DNA of 64,000 nucleotides from Liriodendron chinense (GCA_003013855.2 ML058453.1:62001-126000), one strand, 5' to 3'; counted from the first letter of the stretch, positions 47,216 through 60,794 are shown. The notes: generated from the letters alone by a model not told the origin. Numbers and translations are program-made.

Positions 47216-49540
47216 GTGCAAAGTGCCAACCTTGTACAACTATGAGATAATCTGGTCCATTCATCAGATGGGCCACCGTGAAAATAGCATGGCCAAAAAT
47301 TAGACTGGTGCACTCTAGGTGCTGCCGATATATGTGTGAGAAATGTTTCGGAACATATCCCCAGTGGAGGCAGATTGCGTGGTGTGCCACACACCACCAA
47401 CCTCCCTAGTGTGTTTACGTGGCAAAGTTTTGTGAACCCACCATGATGTATGCATTATGTCTATACTGTTCATCCATTTTTTTAGATCAGTTTAAGGCAT
47501 AAACCAAAAAATGAGGCAGATCCAAACTTTAAGTGGATCACACCACCGAAAAGCAGTAGGGATTAAACGGCAACCATTTAAAACCGTGTAAATTGTGTAA
47601 TTGAACAATCCTGACCTTTGATTAGCAAAGGATAGGATTGTTTGCTTTTAAGTAATAAACCCAAAAATAAAGCAGATCCAAACTTTAAGTGAATCACACC
47701 ACACAAAGCAGTGGAATTAAACAGCAACCATTTAAAACCGTGTAAATTGTGTAATTGAACAATCCTGACATTTGATTAGCAAATGCTTGTTCGCTGAAAT
47801 AACACTGTTATTTTTCACTTTTAACCGTCCAATAAATGTCCAACCAATCTGATATCTGATATGGATAATCAATCAAGCGTAATTATCTAATATCAGACAA
47901 TCAATCAAGCGTACGTAATTGTTTATCCATCTAAATCGGAACTTGGAATTTGGACAATTTTATTTGAATTAAATCACTTCCACTATGCTATTTCTAATAA
48001 TTTTGAAGTACCTGAGTATCAACCACCGCAATTCACCAGAGTATCGAAGTTTCTAAAGAGAGAATTGAAAGTGATGAAAGTGAGGAAGCATCAAAAGCAT
48101 TCATTCTGTATTCATAGAATGTCATTGTAAGCTACGTTTTAGTTTGCCTTATAAAGTATAAACACCCCCCTTTTTATTTTACTTCTAATTACAACAAAAC
48201 TATCAAAGATGCGTACAAGTTGGAGCCTCTTTACTCTTTAATCAGATTCGGAGGACATCATTTCAACGGCCAAAAAAGATTCCTTCTTTCCTACGAGGAC
48301 GCAGATTGCGTCCTTCCTCAGTATGTATGCAAAGCGTCCATGCTGATCTGCAGAGGGCCCCACTGTGATGTATCTATTTATCCACAATGTCCATCCATTT
48401 TCTAAGATCATTTTAAGGCATGAGGCCAAGAATGAGGCATATCCGACACTCAGGTGGACCACACCAAATAGTGAGCTTGGTTGCATTAAATGTAAGAGTC
48501 ATCTCTGGTGGCCTCATGCCTTAAAATGATCTTAGAAAATGGATGGTAGTGTTTTATAAACAGATACATCGCTGTAGGCCCTCAATCCGTGTCCTTCTTA
48601 GTAAGAGTACTCCACATTTTATACTCCGTATTTAGAACAACTCATTCCATGATTCATGCATGTGGGTCCTACTTATATGTTTCTATGGCATCCTACTTGT
48701 TCATATGGGTCCACCACTATTAAATACACCTAAAAAAATAATCCAATCCAACCATTTTGTGGGCCACCATGGGAATGAATCACCACTCAAAATTCTCCAA
48801 ATATACAGAGTGGCCGGTGGCTCATATGGTAGTTAGATTTATTGAATTTTTAAGGTGTCCCACTTTCATAATTCAAGAATGTTTTTACATGAGTTCTTGC
48901 TATATCCACACTATGATATGCCACACTCGCAATGTTTGAAGGATTATACACTATAGACAGTACTGTAGAGTGTTCGCCTTGAGAAGAGCCTAGAACTATA
49001 ATGTATGATTTATGTATGAGTTCTCAACTAAAGCATATGTGTACTGCTTACCCTTCTGCCCTTACAAGAGGTACCTAGGGTTCAATGCATGTTGCTCTGA
49101 TGGACCCTAGCATCCACTAAGCACCCCCAAAAATCTCCTACAGTGGAAGATCCTGGAAGTAGGGCCTACCATGATGTGTATTTTATCCTTGTTGCCCATC
49201 TGTTTTGCCAACTCATTTTCAAGTATTGTCTAAAAATGAAGCATAACCAAAGCTCAAGTGGGCTACAGTATAAGAAACGGTGGTGATTAAATTCTCACCA
49301 TTGAAAATTTCTTGGGACCCATTAAAGTTTTGAATCAAGCTGGTATTTTTGTTTCTCTTCATCTATGGTTACGTGACCTTATCAATAGGTTAGATGGCAA
49401 ATAAATATTTTGGTGTGCCTTACAAAAGTTTAAATGGTGGGTGTCATTATCCCCTATGTTTCTGTAGTGTAGTGATCCACTTGCGCTTTGGATTTGCTTA
49501 AGTTTTGAGCTCATGCCTTAAAATGATCTGAAAAAGTAAA
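47216..49540. repeat. segmental duplication block 2, copy A
   Basis: Shared with 50106-52310 and 59447-62340: GAGATAATCTG-x-TCCATTCATCAG, GAGAAATGTTTCGGAACA, a TTTTAACCGTCCAATAAATG module, the GAAAGTGAGGAAGCATCAA segment, AGCTACGTTTT and GATGCGTACAAGTTGGAGCC. Its distal part (48829-49540) is also repeated at 52661-53430. Confidence 0.85.
47499..47810. repeat. 156-bp tandem duplication inside block 2 copy A
   Basis: GCAGATCCAAACTTTAAGTG occurs at 47516 and 47672. Both copies carry CCATTTAAAACCGTGTAAAT and TTGAACAATCCTGAC. It is absent from copies B and C, so it arose after block 2 was duplicated. Confidence 0.85.
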
Positions 49541-49607
49541 GTGACCAGGAATATGGGTTCATGACTAACAAAAAAAAGACTCCCCTGATAAATAGCGTTG
49601 CTAGGTG

Positions 49608-52600
49608 CTTCATTAAATAAAGGAGATATGATGATGTTGGACGCGGATTATGTCCTGCACCAGCCTGGACTGATAACCGTCCAGGTAGAGGTTATGAGGG
49701 GCAACCGTGATGTATCTGTTTATCCACACCGTCTTTTCTTTTTCTCAAATCATTATGAGGTATAAGACTAAGAATGACACAGATCAAACGGTCAATTGGA
49801 CCACACCACATACTAAAAATTACACAGATCCAAGCTTACTATTTGGTGTGGTCCACTTGAAGATTGGATCGGCTTCTTTCTTAGGATCATGACTTAAAAT
49901 GATATGAGAAAAGATATTGACGGCGCGGATAAGCAGATACATTATGGTGGGCCCCAGAGCCTCTGCCCGTACGGATTACCGTCCAGGCGGCGCAGGACCC
50001 AATCCGCATACGATTACGTTTAACAAAAAAAAAGAAAGAAAGAAAAAAAAAAGAAAAGAAAAGAGGGAGAAAGATCTGATGTGTGCAGGTGATGTGTGCA
50101 GGAGGTAGCCAAGGTGCAAGTGCCTACCTTAAACACCTGCGAGATAATCTGCTCCATTCATCAGGTGAGCCACCGTGAAAATGCATGGCCCAAAATTAGA
50201 ACGGTCCACTTAAGGTGCAGCCAATATATCCATGAGAAATGTTTCGGAACACATTCCCAAGGAAGTGAAGTGCGTGGGTGTGTTGACGTGATAAAATTTT
50301 GTAGACTCCACCATTATTATACGTTATATCCATACGGTCCATGCATTTTGCAAGATCATTTTAGGGCATGAGCCCAAAAATGTTGCAGATCCAAACCTCA
50401 AGTGGATCACACCACAGAAAGTGGTGGAGATTAAATTCCTATCATTGAAAACTTCTAAGGATCACAGAAGTTTTGAATATATCTGTGTTTTCCCTTCATA
50501 ATGTCTGTATAACCTTAATGAACAGGTTGGATAGGCAAATAAACATCATGGTGGCCCTAGGAAGGTTTCAACTATGGATGTCATTGTCCTCACTGCGGGG
50601 TAGTGGGTACTTACCAATAGTGCACATGTCATATACTAACTCAAATTAAACCGAGTAAAATGTATAATTGAACAATCCTGACCTTTGATTAGCAAATGCT
50701 TGTTTGCTAAAATAAGATTGATATTTTTCACTTTTAACCGTCCAATAAATGTCCAACCAATCTGATATAGATAATCAATCAAGCATCATTATCTAGCAGC
50801 TGGAAGAGTCCTAGGTGCTTCAACAGAGGTCTCAAGTTTGAGTGCTAAGGAGACACCCCACCAGTGGGTGTGTGCATCGTGTGACCCACTGTGTGGGTGC
50901 ATTGGACGATTTTATCTGAATTAAATGAATTCCAATTATGCAATTTCAAAATAAATTTAAAGTGCCTGAGTATCAAGAACCACACTTTGCCAGAGTATTT
51001 AAGTCTCTAAAGAGAGATTTAAAAGAGACGAAAGTGAGGAAGCATCAAAGCATTTATGTTGCATTCAAAGAATGTCAATGTAAGCTACGTTTTTTTGCTA
51101 TAAACACCCCCTCCCCCAGCCTCTAATTACCACAAAAACTATAAAAGATGCGTGTAAGTTAGAGCCTCTTTACTTTTTAATAGAATACTGAGGAAGAGTC
51201 ATCCTCTACTCTATATTTAGAATAGCTCATTCAATGACTAATGCATGTGGATCCCACCTTTATGTTTTCATGGCATCTTCTCTATTTAATATGGACCAGC
51301 CCACCATTAAATACACCTTAAAAATAGGCCAATCCATCTATAATGTGGGCCACCTCGAGAATTTGAGTTTTGGTTGATTGTTCATTGTTTTCTTAACATG
51401 GCTCGCCATGTTGTTTTTAGTAATGTAATTGGATTATTGGATTTCTTAATCAAGCCTATAAAATCATCAAATTTGCCACACCAGAGAAAATAATGATCTA
51501 CAGCTCAAAATCCTCCAAGTTCACAAAGTGGTTGGTGGCTCATATGGTGGTTGAATTGATTGAATTTTTGAAGTGTCCCACTTTCATAGTTCAAGAATCT
51601 TTTTAAATAAGTTCTCTGCCATTACACTGACGGGCCACACACGGCAAGGCTACAAACATTGCAAGGGACGTAGCTTAAGAATGGTGTAGAATTATAATAC
51701 ATTATTTATGTATGATCTTGAACTGAAGCATATGTATAGTCCTTTCCTTTTATCCCTATAAGTGGGACCCATGATTCTGTGATCTCCCTTGTTGTTCTGA
51801 TGCGCCCTAGTATCTACACAGCATGCCTCTAAATTCTCCAACATTGGAAGATCTTGGAAGCCAATTGCGTGGTGACAAGCACTACAGAGCTCACTATTAG
51901 GTTTGTCTTTTATCCACCCTGCCCATAATCCATTTTGCCAGCTCATTTTAGTGCATGAGGCTAAAAGAAAGAAGATCCAACACTCAAGTGAACTACACCA
52001 TGCTCACCCAAAATGAAAAAAGAAAAAACTTCTGATGCACCCAAAAGCTTTAGATCAAGCCGATATTTGTGTTTTTCCTTCGTCTAGGTTCATGTGCCCT
52101 ATGAAATGGTTTCGAAGGCAAATAAATATACGGTGAGCTTTAGATAAGTTACAACGGTGGGTGTCAGTATCTCCACCATTTTTCTGTGGTGGGGTCCGCT
52201 AGAGTTTTAGATCTGCTTCATTTTTATGCTCATGCTTAAAATGAGCTGGCAAAATGAATGGCCTAAAATGAGCTGACAAAATGGACAGATATTGTGGATA
52301 TAAGACACATACACCCAATTCAAAGCTCAAGTGATAGAGTAAATGAAGATAACCTCGTTTCAATGCTGAGGTCTTGGTATCCATTCCCAGTGGGGGTGGC
52401 TATGTGTACTAACCTTAAAAAAAATAAATAAAGAGACATACAACTATACAAGCCAACCACCGGGATTCACCTTTGGAAGATCCTATCCCTTCAATTAGCT
52501 GCATTTGTACAAACAGAAAAGAGGGCAGATAACAGAGCCAGAATATTGTAATCTATGGTCATTTAATATAAGATAATTTTTCGATAAGTTTATCCATGAA

Positions 52601-52662
52601 GAGGCCCATCAGATCAACGTTCTGGATCATTCAACTTTCATCTCACCTCTGCTGGTAGTTAG
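49608..52662. repeat. segmental duplication block 3, copy 1 (contains block 2 copy B)
   Basis: It begins GCTTCATTAAATAAAGGAGA and ends AACTTTCATCTCACCTCTGC, and corresponds to 58977-62690 over its whole length. Without the solo LTR the two copies are nearly the same size (about 3.06 and 3.03 kb). It includes palindromic repeats (49690-49960, 50300-50600, 51890-52310), a SINE-like sequence (50806-50905) and a box-A SINE-like piece (about 52318-52420). Confidence 0.88.
50806..50905 (+). mobile_element. tRNA-derived SINE-like sequence
   Basis: AGTCCTAGGTGCTTCAAC is followed by GAGGTCTCAAGTTTGAGTGC (box-B-like) and TAAGGAGACACC, then GTGGGTGTGTGCATCGTGTG. It corresponds to 60795-60910 in the other duplicate, so it was present before duplication. 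Confidence 0.5.
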
Positions 52663-53430
52663 ATTGATTGAATTTTTAAGGTGTCCCACTTTCATAATTC
52701 AAGAATGTTTTTACATGAGTTCCTGCTATATATATCTGCACTATGATAGGCCACACTCACAATGTTTGAAGGATTATACACTATAAACAGTGTAGAGGGT
52801 CGGCCTCAAGAAGAGCCAAGAATTATAATTATAATGTATGATTTATGCATGATTTCTCAACTAAAGCATATGCATAGTGCTTACCCTTCTGTCCTTACAA
52901 GAGGTACCTAGGGTTCAATGCCTGTTGCTCTGATGGACCCTAGCATCTACAAAGCACGCCCCAAGAATCTCCTACAGTGGAAGATCCTGGAAGTAGGGCC
53001 TTCCATGATGCGTATTTTATCCTTGCTGCCCATCTGTTTTGCCAACTCATTTTCAAGTATGATGCAAAAATGAAGCATAACCAAAGCTCAAGTGGGCTAC
53101 AGTATAAGAAACAATGGTGATTAAATTCTCACCATTGAAAATTTCTTGGGACCCATTAAAGTTTTGAATCAAGCTGATATTTTTGTTTTCTCTTCATTCA
53201 TGGCTATGTGACCTTAGCAATAAGTCTGATGGCAAATAAATATTTTGGTGGGCCTTAGAAAAGTTTCAATGGTGGGTGTCATTATCCCCGATGTTTTCTG
53301 TAGTGTAGTGTAGTATGATCCACTTGTGCTTTGGATTTGCTTAAGTTTTGAGCTCATGCCTTAAAATGAGCTGACAAAATAGATGCATATATAGCATGGA
53401 TAACACATACATAACGATGGCCACACAACG
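52661..53430. repeat. extra copy of the distal part of block 2
   Basis: This matches 48829-49520 from TAGTTAGATT-x-ATTGAATTT through AAGGATTATACACTATA and CTCCTACAGTGGAAGATCC to the GCCAACTCATTTTCAAGTAT palindromic arm. It is joined directly to the end of block 3 copy 1, marking a rearrangement junction at about 52661. Confidence 0.85.
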
Positions 53431-53434
53431 CGGG

Positions 53435-53989
53435 TTACCAAGGATTTTTACTTTTGAAAATCTTACCCTTCAATTAGTTGTATGTAATGTACAATCAACA
53501 AAGAGGGAAGAATCAAAATACTATATGCATGTTTATACTTGATCCGATCGAGTTAGATCTAGCGACTTAAATGATGTCATATGGTAATGAGATCTCAACA
53601 AGTGACAAGTAAAAGATCTCTTCGACTGCTCCGACGGTCGAATTTAATCAAAATTAGAAAAGTTATGACTGGACAAAAAGGATAAGTCTAGTTAGCTACT
53701 ATCATAGGACATGCGTTACGTATCTCATTCACGTGACAGGGTTGACAACTCACTGTAGTGGCTTCATGATTGATGATAGATATCAACTGAAGTACGGCTG
53801 CGACTAGAGATGGATTCAACTGATGCACCATAGCATCACATAGAAATCCTTACCGCTAAAACTATTTAAGGAGTTATGAATCAACATAACAACAATGCCA
53901 AGTTGATTGAGTTCCACGGTGTAATAAATATGTTTGTGGGGTGAAAAGAACGATTACCGACACGTGACATCACGATAATAATTCACATC
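53435..53989. other. no feature recognised
   Basis: The sequence differs in style from the surrounding repeats (CGACTGCTCCGACGGTCG, GTGACATCACGATAATAATT). It may be the flank or an older remnant of the LTR element next to it. No open frame of interest. Confidence 0.35.
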
Positions 53990-54707
53990 TGATGTAGGGA
54001 AGGGTGTAAGACGAATAGAGGAAGAACATCGTCTCCTCTACGTGGTATGAACCTTGATTCTGCAAGGTGTAATGACTCTTGAATCCACAAGAGATAAAGG
54101 AAAATTAAAAATACTTTATTGATATGTGTCTCTTAAACAGTATTACAATGCTTTAAATAATAAAACACAAATCTTAATTTAAAAGTTTTAATGCGACTAA
54201 ACTAAAACTTACTCAAAATAATAAAATTTACTAAAAATAGTAAGTCTTAATTTAACTTTGTAAGATGATTTCTGACATGATAAGAAGCAAATCCTAAAAA
54301 GACATTACATATCGAAACTCTAAGGCTAAAGAGATACGTCTCACCTAAAATTTACTAAAAATAGTAAGTTTTTCATAAACCCTAATTTCGAATAGGAAAG
54401 AGTTGTTTTCTCGCAAAACAGAGCGAGATGACCTCTTATGGGTGTTAGCTAACCCCGAATGGCCTGTTTCAGTCAAAATTTATAGATCGTGCGTCTCATA
54501 ACAATACCCGGATAAAAAGTTTTGGCTGTTTTACGGTTCACACTTCGAACGACAATTTCTCCTTATCCAGAATGAATCTCTTCGATCCGGACACGCTTGG
54601 GGCCAGTTGCGTCATGCCTTATATAGGATTGGGCTCGGGCCCACTTCCATTCGGACTTTTTTTAGTCCATTTGTGCCATGAATAAGTTTGTGACCCGCTC
54701 TACATTA
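53990..54707 (-). mobile_element. 3' LTR of a Ty3/gypsy element (minus strand)
   Basis: The minus strand begins TAATGTAGAGCGGG just after a polypurine-type tract (AAGTGGAGGGGAC, 54708-54720). The far end reads TGATGTAGGGAAGGG in + orientation. Both termini parallel those of the solo LTR at 59551-60231 (TGACGCAGGG and CTACATCA). The length is about 718 bp. The 5 bp outside the end are ACATC, with no partner found because the other LTR is missing. Confidence 0.65.
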
Positions 54708-55440
54708 GTCCCCTCCACTTGAAAAGAACTTGTCCTCGAGTTATCCATTGGATTCGGCTCATGATACTCATACAAATTTGTCATGTTGAACATCCGTGAG
54801 ATCTCCAAGTCCTCGAGAAGATCAATGACATAGGCGTTGTCATTGATTTTCCTGAGTATTAGAATTGGGCCTATCTTTTAATTTCTCAACTTGTTGTATG
54901 TCCCATTCGGAAACCACTCTGTGTAGTTGAACCAACACATTGTCACCCACTTCAAATATCTTCTAATGTCGATGTTTATCAGCTTCTTCCTCATACTTGC
55001 GTTAGCCGCCTATAATTTTTTAACATCAACATGCATAGTTGCAATCCGGCCTGCCATATTCTTTGCAGCAACACTTATATTCCCAAGTAACTTAGGCAAT
55101 GAGACCAAGTCGAGTATATATGCTTGGGAACTCGACCTTATGCAACATTGAACGAGGACGTTTCAGTAGACCGATTTTGAATGTTTTTTAAGGTGAACTC
55201 TACCTAAGTTAGATTAAGATCTCATTACTTAGGTTTATCACCAGACATACAATGTATAAGGTTCCTTAGCGTAAGATTCACTACTTTTGTTTTTTCTATT
55301 CATCTGGGGTGGTAACCATTGCTAAATTGCAATTTGGTGTCAAATCGTTGTCATAAAGTCTTCCAAAAATGATTAAAAAACTTGGGTATCACGATCTGAA
55401 ATAAACGTCTTGGAAAGTTCTTTTTCCCTTCAAATGAGTT
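54708..55440 (-). pseudogene. Ty3/gypsy pol fragment: integrase core end and C-terminal region
   Basis: Read from high to low coordinate, the minus strand shows a decayed integrase core around ISDRDT (about 55385) and a WLPPQM piece corresponding to HPQ. NLTLRNLIHCMSGDKPK and MAGRIATMHVDVKKL follow, then a WFPNGTYNKL segment and KIGPILILRKINDNAYVIDL near the end. Several frames are used, and stops interrupt them, for example TAA at 54878-54880. The order integrase then polypurine tract then LTR is the gypsy order. Protease, reverse transcriptase, gag and the 5' LTR are absent, so the element is truncated near 55440 and inactive. Confidence 0.72.
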
Positions 55441-55444
55441 ATTT

Positions 55445-56612
55445 TTTCCTTAGATTTAGGACTTTTATTACAATGGTTGTACTTTTGTAGCGTTTATTAA
55501 TAAAGTAAGCATGATTGTAGTTTGAGTGGGCGATGCAACCGTGCATGGTCGACAGCCTTATAGACCTGGATGGTCAAGGAACAATCGTCTAAACCTGGAT
55601 GATCACCAGGCGGTCATGGTTTGGTCAACAAATTATGGCTTAAGGAATCACTAAGTAAGGACTTAAAGATTTGGAATCGAACAACGAGGTCATATATGTA
55701 ATTAAATTAATTCTAACTAGTTGCAATGATGCATTAGACAAACTTTGAGAGACAAACCAAACTACACTAATTGATATGGTATTGGACAAAGTAGAGAGGC
55801 TAACTGAAAAAAGCTAAGATAGGTGTTTATATTAGACGGAAAAAAATTTGATATAGTGTGTCGAGCTAAATAAGAAGTTTTTTAACATTTGATTGGATTA
55901 TTGAGGGCTCAGAGCTCTCTGTTCTCTATTTCTTTTACTTATTTAAGTATGGCGGTGGCTCTACTTATGGTCCCTTAGGCGGTTAGTGGCCTTGGCTTGA
56001 TAATATGATTATATTTTGAATAGAAGCCAACCAACCATTACGTTGCTGTGTTTTCTTGTATTTCTATTTTCTGATTACTCTCTTTTTGGTTTACCACTTA
56101 GCGATCCATGGGTGTGTTTAGCCAATTAAATTTAGCCATGTGTCACCATATATCACCACCTAAGCATTACACTGGGTTACGCACATTCTTTGGTTGCTTG
56201 GTGTATATACAACTCTTATTTATTGGCCACATATTGCTGGGAGAATGACTGCCTAAAGAGTTTTGGTCCTGCATATGTATTTGGGTGCTATGATATTTCT
56301 ATCGTGACATGTGCCTCTGGCAAAGATGCCCTTTGGATTCTTATGATCTTCTCTCTATGCTCTGTGAGTATTTTTATGGTGACTGTGTGCCAACACCGAG
56401 TAGCATCTTATTCGCTAGAACTAGCCATGGCAATTGTAAACAATTAGCTTAAATAAAAGGCAAATCGAAAACTCAAGGATAATCAGAAAAATTATTTGAT
56501 TTGCCTATCATTGGAGCCTCTTGTACAGTCGAGGCTCCAGGTTGCTACTGTAGCATTCACAGTTATAGGTACTCTACCCGAGTCAGCTTATCCTTAGACA
56601 TAGCAGGAGCAC
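55445..56612. other. no gene recognised
   Basis: Non-coding DNA between the gypsy fragment and duplication block 1 copy 2. The open frame at 56190-56447 is hydrophobic and cysteine-rich but has no start context, homology or splice signals that I can support. Confidence 0.4.
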
Positions 56613-58260
56613 GTCTCTCTCTCTCTCTCTCTCTCTTCTTTATTTCTTTTCTTTCTATATGTGTCACTGTATTAATTCATGTTGTTTTTTCTTTCCCACT
56701 TTTTTCTCTCCCCATCTAAATTAATTCTCTCACCTGGAGTTTCTCTCTCTCAACATACATTTCATATACCACTTTCTTAGGTGAATAAATAAATGTGAAT
56801 GAAAAACATCCCAATAAAATAATTTGATAATAACATGAGTCTGGCAATTCAGTGCAACCACCTAAGCTCGGCTGACCAATATTTTAAAACTTGTATCCAA
56901 CCCTGATCTGTTCTTGTCAGCACCCAAATGGTCCAACGGACCCTCCTATCTATGACAATTAGTTATGTAAAAAGGGTGCTTATCATACAACAAGAGAACA
57001 TCTAACACTGACTTTTCCATGCTACATTTTATAAAGAAAGCCATTGACAGCCGCTTGGCCAATGCTTACCTAGCTAATAGGTGCTCATCTCCCTTTTCCA
57101 AAACGGGCCTACGTTGGGTTGTATTTGATACTCAGGCTATACATGACACTTAATACTCAGGCACCCAAGGAATTGTTCGTTGAAATAAGACAATTGGGTA
57201 ATTCTCATTTTAACCATCCAATAATTGTCCATCAAATCCAAAAAGCAGATAATAAAAAAAAAGATCAATTTTTGGGTCACGACAGCATGGCATGCATCAT
57301 GTTTATAATCTAGAATGTACAAACGTGTGGGCTTGGGAAGGCACGTGAGAGGCAGGCATGCGGTCCTAATGGAGGCGGTTTGGCTGGTGACCCAACACCA
57401 GATAGCTAGCTGGTGTCAAACCTGTATGGCCAGACCTGATCTATGTGTTTTATCCACGTCGTCCATTCATTTTGTAAGCTCATTTTAAAACATGAGCCAA
57501 AAAAAAATGGGCAGATCCACTCGAATGAACCACACCATAGGAAACACATTGGGGATTGATCTCTCATAGTTGAAAACTTCTTTGGGGCCGTGGCAGTTTC
57601 AGATTAAGTTGATATTTGTGTTTTCCCTTCGTGTAGTTATGTGTGACCTTACGAACAGGTTGGTTGACAAATGAACATAGCTGTGAGCCCTGGAAAGGTG
57701 TGAGTGAATGTCATTGTCCCATTATTTTCTATGATGTGGTCCACTTGAGCATTAGATCTCTTCATTTTTTTGGCTCATGTCCTAAAATGAGATGGAAAAG
57801 TAGATAGACAGCATGGATAAAACATATATATCATCGTGGGGGCAATAAAGGGTAACAGTAAGTCATCCTGATGGTTGATTTTGGAAGTGGATTGCGTCCA
57901 GCCCCGATGGAATCGGTCCAGGTAGGAGCTCTGTGGGGCCCACCGTGATGTATGCATTTTATCTACACCGGTCATCCATATTTCCAAATCATTTTAGGTA
58001 TGAGCCCAAAAATAAAGCAGATCCAAGGCCTGGATGAAGTAAAAGCACAGATGTCAGCTTGATCCAGAACTTATGTGGCCCCCAAGAAGTATGGGCTCAT
58101 AATGATATGGAAAAATGGATGAACGGTGTGGATAAAGCCCACACTTCATGGTGGGCCACGGAGCCCCTGGCTGGACGGATTCCATCAATGAAAAGGTAAA
58201 CGGGCACCCCATAATAAATAGACAAATACCATCTACTCTGGAAGAGTGTGATGGATGATA
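56613..58260. repeat. segmental duplication block 1, copy 2
   Basis: The counterpart of 45056-46260, about 11.5 kb away and in the same orientation. It is longer because it carries an additional palindromic repeat (about 57420-57840) between TACTCAGGCACCC and the GATTTTGGAAGTGGATTGCG landmark at 57880. Confidence 0.85.
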
Positions 58261-58824
58261 CACGTGCATTTAGAAGTTATTGAGAATGAGAGAAATTGCG
58301 CACATGGTAGGAAGAAAATTCAAAATAAACTGAACAAAATATTGATACCAGTTTCCAGCCTAAAATTTGAATTCTAATGAAATTTGATTTTAATTAGTGT
58401 GTTTGGAGGCAAATTTCAGCTAAATAGAATTTGATTTGAAAACCTAAATTAGCAGGAACGAGGATTGTTGGAAACGGCGTGGGGGGATCGTTTCTAGGGA
58501 AGGAAAAAGAGGCGGAAGTGAGTGTCACCCACCTCCATGTATACATTGTACATGTTAAACATCTATGATGTATGTGTCCACTTGGTCCATATGTTTTGAG
58601 AGCTCAATTAAGGGCATTAGACAAAAAGTGAGTCAGATCTAAATCTCAAGTGGACCACACCACAGGAAAACAATGTTAATTGAATATACACCATTAAAAA
58701 CTTCCCTAGGCCCACTATAATATTTATTTGCCATCCAATTTGGCCGTCTGTCTTATAGGCCAGGGTCAAGCTACAATTTTTCTTAGAATTTAGATTATGC
58801 AACCAAGCAGGCCCCAATAGTTTC

Positions 58825-58945
58825 TCGCCTGCTAGCCCAACTGGAGATACACTAAGGTGGGTGGGTGCACCGTGTGACTAACCATGTGGGTGCGTTGCGC
58901 GGCTAAAAGGGTGGGTGTGTTTGCATGGCTAACAAAAACAGACTC
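58825..58945 (+). mobile_element. SINE-like fragment
   Basis: CCTGCTAGCCCAACTGGAGA, then GGTGGGTGGGTGCACCGTGT and TGTGGGTGCGTTGCGCGGC, resembles the 3' half of the family at 24510, 50806 and 60795, with the box B region missing. Confidence 0.4.
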
Positions 58946-59550
58946 TTATTAGCGGTGCTCTTTCCATACACTGGAGATGCTTCATTAAATAAAGGAGATA
59001 TGATGATGTTGAACGCGGATTACGTCCTGCTCTCGCCTCGACCGATGACCGGCCAGGTAGAAGCTCTGAGGAGCCCACCGTGATGTATCTTTATCCACGC
59101 CATCCTTCCCTTTTCTCAAATCATTTTAAGGTATAAAACTAAGAATGACAAGGATCCAACGCTCAAGTTGACCACAATGCATACTAAGAATGGCACAGAT
59201 CCAAGCTTACTAATTAGTGTGGTCCACTTGAAGATTGGATCAGCTTCTTTCTTGGTATCATGGCTTAAAATGACCTGAGAAAAGAAATTGACAGCGTGGG
59301 TAAATAAATACATCATGGTGGCCCTAGAGCTAATCCGTCCAGGCGGGGCAGGACGCAATCCACATTCAATGACGTTTAACAAAAAAAGAAAACAAAAACA
59401 ACAACAAAAACAAAAAGAGGAAGATATGATGTGTGCAGGAGGTAGCCAAGGTGCAAGTGCCCACCTTGTACACCTATGAGATAATCTGCTCCATTCATCA
59501 GGTGGGACACCGTGAAAATGCATGGCCCAAAATTAGAATGGTCCACTTAA

Positions 59551-60231
59551 TGACGCAGGGAGGACGTGGTAGGTTGATCACCGTTTCCCTAACCAATAGT
59601 TTCTCGAATCCACAAGAAGAAATAAAAGATAAAAAGAGGAATTTAATTCCAAATAATTGCTTTATTGAAGATTAAACGAATAATAACGGAATTACAATGC
59701 ATATAAATAGGAAACTAAACCCTAGGTAAAGTATCAAACTCCAACTTTAACTTAAACTTCTAGAAAACACAACTTACTATAAATAGTAAACTTACAATTT
59801 ATAGAAGTCGTTCAATCCTACTAGAACTCTTGGTTTTCAACCAAAAATAAAAAGTTATCAAACGGCCTCGACCATGTTGTTCTACTAAATATTCTAAGCC
59901 CTTTTCATGTTGGACACTAGGTCTAAAACCCTACAGATGCAAAGTTATGATCGAATTAAAACTTACTATAAATAGTAAAACTGAAAATAAACTAGCATAA
60001 TGACTGTCGATACGGTCGAATCTTGTGATTCCGGCCTGGGCAACCTGGCATAGCGGGGTTGGTTGGCTAAAGTAGCTCGAGCTACCCCAAATTGATATAT
60101 TATACGTCCCGTAGCTCATTCCGAATTGTGAGATACGGCCGATTTACGGTCCTTACGGTCCGGATCACTTTCGACCCTGACCGGTCTTCTTTTGCTCAAT
60201 TTGGGCCATGAAATAATCAGCTTCTACATCA
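59551..60231 (-). mobile_element. 681-bp solo LTR with CTTAA target duplication
   Basis: In + orientation the insertion begins TGACGCAGGG and ends CTTCTACATCA, thus TG...CA, and is flanked by perfect CTTAA (59546-59550 and 60232-60236). The uninterrupted site is preserved at about 50197-50213 as GTCCACTTAAGGTGCAGCC. Terminal sequences resemble those of the gypsy LTR at 53990-54707. This is the footprint of LTR-LTR recombination. Confidence 0.9.
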
Positions 60232-60794
60232 CTTAAGGTGCAGCCAATGTACGCATGAGAAATGTTTGCGCAACATATCCCCAAGGAAGTGAAGTGCGTG
60301 GATGTGTTGAGCTGATAAAATTCTGTGGGCCCCACCATGATTATACGTTATATCCATATGGTCCATCCATTTTGCAATATCATTTTGGGGCATGAGCCCA
60401 AAAATGAGGCAGATCCAAACCTCGAGTGGACCACACTACATAAAGTGGTGGAGATTACACGCCTACCGTTGAAAACTTCCAAGGATCACATAAGTTTTGA
60501 ATATATCTGTGTTTTCCCTTCATAATGTCTGTGTAACCTTATGAACAGGTTGGATGACAAATAAACATCATGGTGGCCTTAGGAAGGTTTCAACTGATGT
60601 GATTGTACCCACTGCTTTCTATATATATATTAACTCAAATTAAACAGTGTAAAATGTATAATTGAACAATCCTGACCTTTGATTAGCAAATGCTTGTTTA
60701 CTAAAATAAGATTGATATTTTTCACTTTTAACCGTCCAATAAATGTCCAACCAATCTGATATAGATAATCAATCACGCATACTTATCTAAGTGT

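Noticed and set aside
54927..55151. Plus-strand 74-aa hydrophobic frame
   Set aside because: Shadow of the minus-strand gypsy integrase C-terminal region.
56190..56447. 85-aa hydrophobic Cys-rich frame
   Set aside because: No recognisable domain, splice sites or promoter; compatible with chance.
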